From positions 1 through 42,220 of the forward strand of contig JAABQI010000285.1 in the NCBI GenBank assembly GCA_011391545.1: a stretch of 42,220 nucleotides of DNA, in the 5' to 3' direction. Position numbers and translations under genes: made by a program. Shown in pieces: positions 38,375 to 42,220 of this stretch. Under the pieces are notes generated by a model. It was not told where the DNA came from, ran no database searches, and saw only the letters and a program-made list of their open reading frames with translations. Every line of letters starts with the position of its first letter. Within the stretch, counting starts at the first letter, position 1. This DNA comes from Rhodoferax sp. (GTDB taxonomy: Bacteria; Pseudomonadota; Gammaproteobacteria; Burkholderiales; Burkholderiaceae_C).

Positions 38375-39616
38375 ATGGAAAGTTATATTTTGGATTGGCT
38401 CAACCTGCTGCTGCGCTGGGCGCATGTGATCACGGCCATCGCCTGGATCGGTTCCTCGTTTTACTTTGTCTTTCTGGACAGCAGTCTGACCCCGCCCGAA
38501 GACGAAGAACTGAAGAAACAGGGCGTCAGCGGTGAACTGTGGGCGGTGCACGGTGGCGGGTTCTATCACCCGGTCAAATTTGCCGTCAAGCCGCCGCAGT
38601 TGCCCAAGCACCTGCACTGGTTTTACTGGGAAAGCTACAGCACCTGGCTCACCGGCTTTGCGCTGTTTACCGTGTCCTACCTGTGGAGCGCGGGTACCTA
38701 CCTGATCGACAAGTCCAAAATGGACTGGGTACCGTGGCAGGCCGTTACCGTGGCGATTCTGTTTTTGGTGGTGTTCTGGCTGCTGTACGACCTGATCTGT
38801 CGCCTTTATGGGCAACGCAAAAACGGCGAAGCGATCGTGGGCGCCCTGGTGTTTGCGCTGGTCTGTGTGGCAAGCTGGCTGGCCTGTCACTGGTTTGCCG
38901 GGCGCGCGGCCTTTTTGCTGGTGGGAGCCATGCTGGCCACCAGCATGAGCGCCAACGTGGCGCACTGGATCATTCCGGGCCAGCGCAAAATGGTGGCCGC
39001 CATCAAGGCCGGTGAGCCGGTCGACCCGATCCACGGCATCCGCGGCAAGCAGCGCAGCGTGCACAACACCTACTTCACGCTGCCGGTGCTGTTTGCCATG
39101 CTCAGCGGCCACTACAGCTTTACTTACACGCACCCTCAAAACTGGCTGGTGCTGATTGCCATGATGTTTGCCGGTGCGGCAATACGCCAGTTTTTTGTCA
39201 TGCGCCACGGCCACAAGCTGGGCCGCAACGGCAACCCCTTGCCTTATGCCCTGGCCGGCCTGGTGGTGATCGGGGTGGTGATGGTCTGGCTGGCACCTCA
39301 ACCTGCACCCGCGACAGCTCAGGCGGTTGACGGTTCAAATGCGCCAGCGACAGTCGATACTGGTGTCGGCGGCGCCATTGGCTACGCCACGCTGCAACCC
39401 ATCCTGGCGCAGCGCTGCACCCTGTGCCATGGCGCGCAAGTGCAGATGAAAAACGTGCGGCTCGATTCAGCCGCCAATGTCAAGCTGCACGCGCAAAACA
39501 TCTACCAGCAGGTGGTGGTCAGCAAGCTCATGCCCATGACCAACACCACCGGCATCTCGGAGGCAGAGCGCATGGTGATCAAGCAGTGGTTTGAAACAGG
39601 GGCCAAAACCGATTGA
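38375..39616 (+). CDS. puuD: Membrane urate hydroxylase PuuD with C-terminal cytochrome c domain
   Basis: LLLRWAHVITAIAWIGSSFYFVFLDSSL, VHGGGFYHPVKFAVKPPQLPKHLHWFYWESYSTW, C-terminal CTLCH heme motif. Confidence 0.94.
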   Translation: MESYILDWLNLLLRWAHVITAIAWIGSSFYFVFLDSSLTPPEDEELKKQGVSGELWAVHGGGFYHPVKFAVKPPQLPKHLHWFYWESYSTWLTGFALFTVSYLWSAGTYLIDKSKMDWVPWQAVTVAILFLVVFWLLYDLICRLYGQRKNGEAIVGALVFALVCVASWLACHWFAGRAAFLLVGAMLATSMSANVAHWIIPGQRKMVAAIKAGEPVDPIHGIRGKQRSVHNTYFTLPVLFAMLSGHYSFTYTHPQNWLVLIAMMFAGAAIRQFFVMRHGHKLGRNGNPLPYALAGLVVIGVVMVWLAPQPAPATAQAVDGSNAPATVDTGVGGAIGYATLQPILAQRCTLCHGAQVQMKNVRLDSAANVKLHAQNIYQQVVVSKLMPMTNTTGISEAERMVIKQWFETGAKTD

Positions 39617-39635
39617 GGCAACTTTACTGAATTGT

Positions 39636-40049
39636 TCAGCGGCCAACCGATTGCAGCGTCAACGCGTCACCCTCGCCCCCGAAGAACTGGGTCAGCGCCG
39701 TTTGAAACAGCGGCTCCTGCGGCGCGGCCAGGTGAAACAACGTCATGCAGGAGCGAAACTTCAGATCGTCGGGCGAGTGAAAAATGGCATGGGCTGATTT
39801 GTCCTGATGCTGCAGGACGGCCTGTGTGCACTCCCTGAGCCGCGCGCCCAGCACCGGGTGCGCCAGGTAGAGTGCCGCATCGGCCACAAAGTCCAGTCCA
39901 TAAAACCGTGCGGTGGCGCTTCGGCCCAGGGTGCGCAATTGCGGAAACACAAACCACATCCAGTGCGACGTTTTGTCGCCGTTGCGCAGCTCTTGCAAAA
40001 CCTGCGGGTAAACAGGTTCCTGGGCCGTGAGAAAGCGCTGGGTATCCAC
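39636..40049 (-). CDS. DUF1810 family protein
   Basis: RFLTAQEPVYPQVLQELRNGDKTSHWMWFVFPQLRTLGRSATARFYGL. Confidence 0.88.
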   Translation of the reverse strand: MDTQRFLTAQEPVYPQVLQELRNGDKTSHWMWFVFPQLRTLGRSATARFYGLDFVADAALYLAHPVLGARLRECTQAVLQHQDKSAHAIFHSPDDLKFRSCMTLFHLAAPQEPLFQTALTQFFGGEGDALTLQSVGR

Positions 40050-40078
40050 TTTTTACCCCTTCTTGAGCCGCTTAATGC

Positions 40079-40109
40079 AAAAACGGCGGACCGCTGTTGC
40101 GATCCGCCG
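40079..40109 (-). terminator. Intrinsic terminator downstream of the OmpA-family gene
   Basis: Minus strand CGGCGGA...TCCGCCG stem followed by TTTTT. Confidence 0.75.
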
Positions 40110-40135
40110 AAGTCTTGTTGGGGGTCGATTGGCGC

Positions 40136-40783
40136 TTAGCGTGCGCGCTCAGCCAAAAACATCTCGATGCGACGGTTCCTGGCGCGGCCATCCGCGGTGG
40201 CGTTGTCGGCAATGGGCTCGTAGGAGCCGCGGCCGTCGATCTGGATGCGTTGGGAATTGACCCCGCGGGCCACCAGGTAGTTGCGGGCGCTGGCTGCGCG
40301 GTTGATCGACAGCGGGTTGTTGATGGCGTCCGAACCGGTGCTGTCGGTGTGACCGATGATGCGAATCTCGGTGTTGGGCTGGTTGGCCAGGCCCTGTGCA
40401 AACTGGTCAAGGATGGGGCGCAGGTTGGGCTTGATGACCGCGCTGTTGACATCGAACGAAATGTCGCTCGGGATGTTGAGCTTGAGCTGGTTGTCGGCGG
40501 TCTGCATCACGTCCACACCCGTGCCGGCGGTAGCCTGTTCCATTTCAGCTTTTTTCTTCTGCATTTGGGTGGACCAGATATAGCCGCCCAGCGCGCCCAC
40601 GCCGGCACCAATGGCGGCCGACTTGCCGCTGTCGCCAATGGCAACGCCAGCCAGCGCGCCGACACCGGCGCCAATGGCTGTGCTACGCTGCGCCTCGGTC
40701 ATATTTTCGCAACCGCTGAGCAGCACCAGGGTGGCAGCCAGGCCGGCAAGTACCGGACGACTGCGAGTTAGCAAAGTTTTCAT
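40136..40783 (-). CDS. OmpA family lipoprotein with glycine-zipper domain
   Basis: Lipobox LVLLSGC; GAGVGALAGVAIG; OmpA motif IRIIGHTDSTGSDAINNPLSINRAASARNYLVARGV...RARNRRIEM. Confidence 0.94.
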   Translation of the reverse strand: MKTLLTRSRPVLAGLAATLVLLSGCENMTEAQRSTAIGAGVGALAGVAIGDSGKSAAIGAGVGALGGYIWSTQMQKKKAEMEQATAGTGVDVMQTADNQLKLNIPSDISFDVNSAVIKPNLRPILDQFAQGLANQPNTEIRIIGHTDSTGSDAINNPLSINRAASARNYLVARGVNSQRIQIDGRGSYEPIADNATADGRARNRRIEMFLAERAR

Positions 40784-40901
40784 GATGGTTCCTTCGGGGT
40801 TGTTCTTAAAACCAATTTATAACAGCCAATCCGCTGTTTTGTATGTGGGATAGCGAACACTTGTCAAAAAATGTAATGAAAAATTGAGAATCCGCATGGA
40901 G

Positions 40902-41951
40902 TCAGGGCGCCGCCTTGTCGGCCTCGGAGGTAAACGCGTCAGCATAGAACTCGTCTTCGGGCAAACCCGCCTTCACGTAGTCGGCACGCGCCGAGTCCAC
41001 CACAATCGGCGCGCCGCAGGCATAAACCTGGTGGCCGCTCAGATCGGGCAGGTCCTGCAGCACAGCGCGGTGCACGAAGCCGGTGCGCCCTTGCCAGTTG
41101 TCCTCGATCAGCGCGTCGGAAACCACCGGCACATAGCGCAGGTTCGGCATCTCGGCCAATTTGGCTTTCACCCATTCATCCATGTAGAGGTCCGCCGGTC
41201 GGCGGCCGCCCCAATACAGCGTGACCGCGCGCGTGCTGCCCTTGAGCTGCAAGTGCTCGATGATGGCCTTGATCGGTGCAAAACCGGTTCCTGAGGCCAG
41301 CAGAACGATGGGTTTGGTGCTGTCCTCGCGCAGGTAAAAGCTGCCGAATGGCCCCTCGATGCGCAAAATGTCGCGCTCTTTCATGGTGCTGAACACAGGG
41401 TCGGTGAACTTGCCACCGGGCATGTGGCGAATGTGCAGCTCCAGCACCTGGCCGACCAGGTGCGGCGCACTGGCCATGGAGTAACTGCGGCGCAGGCCGC
41501 CCTGCAGCAAAAACTCGATGTACTGGCCGGCGTGGTAGGCAAACACGTCGTTGGCGGGCATTTGCAGCTTTAACACCATGACATCGTGCGAGACTTTTTG
41601 CAGCGAGGTGACGCGCGTCGGCATTTTCTTGATGGGCAAAGCGCCCTCCTGGGTGACCTGGCGCGACTCCAGCACGACGTCGCTCATGGGGCTGGCGCAG
41701 CAGGTCAGCACAAAGCCCTGCGCTTCTTCTACATCGCTGAGCGCCTTGCTCTGGTGCGCGCCGTGGTGCACCGTGCCGCTGATTTTTTTGCATTTGCACG
41801 AGCCGCAAGCGCCGTCCTTGCAGCCGTAGGGCAGGTTGATGCCCTGCGCAATGCCGGCCGCCAGGATGGTTTCTTCGGCTGATACGGCAAATTCACGGCC
41901 GCTGGGCTCGATGGTGATGTGAAAAGCCGTTGGGTTGGCGCTGCCGGTCAT
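40902..41951 (-). CDS. CDP-6-deoxy-delta-3,4-glucoseen reductase-like 2Fe-2S/FAD oxidoreductase
   Basis: N-terminal ferredoxin domain LPYGCKDGACGSCKCKKISG...VLTCCASP; FAD/NAD domain RRSYSMASAP, LLASGTGFAPIKAIIEH. Confidence 0.92.
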   Translation of the reverse strand: MTGSANPTAFHITIEPSGREFAVSAEETILAAGIAQGINLPYGCKDGACGSCKCKKISGTVHHGAHQSKALSDVEEAQGFVLTCCASPMSDVVLESRQVTQEGALPIKKMPTRVTSLQKVSHDVMVLKLQMPANDVFAYHAGQYIEFLLQGGLRRSYSMASAPHLVGQVLELHIRHMPGGKFTDPVFSTMKERDILRIEGPFGSFYLREDSTKPIVLLASGTGFAPIKAIIEHLQLKGSTRAVTLYWGGRRPADLYMDEWVKAKLAEMPNLRYVPVVSDALIEDNWQGRTGFVHRAVLQDLPDLSGHQVYACGAPIVVDSARADYVKAGLPEDEFYADAFTSEADKAAP

Positions 41952-41995
41952 ATTTTGGTTATCCTCAGAGCTTCAAATTGACAAAGGAGCCGATT

Positions 41996-42220
41996 TTGCC
42001 TGCATTGCGAAGCCCCCATGCGCTGCTTTATGCCACCCGGCCGGGCGCCTTGCCGGCGCGTTTCCGGCGCGAACGCGTGCTGCTGGTGGGCTGTGGCGAT
42101 GTCGGCCTGCGCGTGGCCCGAGAGCTGGGGCCACGCGTGCGGCTGCTGGCGCTCACCTCGCAGGCATCGCGCGTGGCCGAGTTGCGCGCTTTGGGTATCA
42201 CGCCGCTGGTGGGCAATCTG
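41996..42220 (+). CDS. NAD(P)-binding epimerase/dehydratase-like protein (N-terminal part, truncated)
   Basis: TTG start after AAAGGAGC; RERVLLVGCGDVGLRVARELGPRVRLLALTSQ Rossmann motif. Confidence 0.75.
   Translation, partial: MPALRSPHALLYATRPGALPARFRRERVLLVGCGDVGLRVARELGPRVRLLALTSQASRVAELRALGITPLVGNL

Overview
The window is a gene-dense chromosomal segment, probably from a Burkholderiales bacterium (Comamonadaceae/Rhodoferax-like; inferred from gene content and synteny). I see no rRNA, tRNA, CRISPR array, prophage or IS transposase. From left to right it contains: trmL (partial), comF and a bioC-like methyltransferase; a complete aa3-type cytochrome c oxidase cluster with assembly genes; cardiolipin synthase; an HPF/RaiA-like protein; a Kef-type antiporter; marC; mgtE; a Bug/TctC binding protein; rpoH; a FimV-like protein; a YafJ-like amidotransferase; an AEC transporter; an RquA-like methyltransferase; priA; hemE; a DsbD/ScsB-like protein; DUF167; DUF882; a YcbB-like L,D-transpeptidase; a urate/ureide catabolism cluster (M20 peptidase, UraD-AllC fusion, puuE, hiuH, xdhC, puuD); DUF1810; an OmpA-family lipoprotein; a ferredoxin-type reductase; and a partial NAD(P)-binding protein. 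The observations I rate highest are: (1) the oxidase appears to have lost both K-channel hallmark residues, the subunit I Lys (now Leu) and the subunit II entrance Glu (now Gln/Lys), while a small upstream COX2 TM-only ORF keeps the Glu-containing motif; (2) a palindromic repeat family contributes to coding sequence, with an 81-bp copy inserted in frame in the UraD-AllC fusion and another copy supplying the XdhC C-terminus and stop codon; (3) a perfect FNR box sits at a class II position upstream of a putative rhodoquinone biosynthesis gene; (4) a perfect CIRCE element lies upstream of rpoH.
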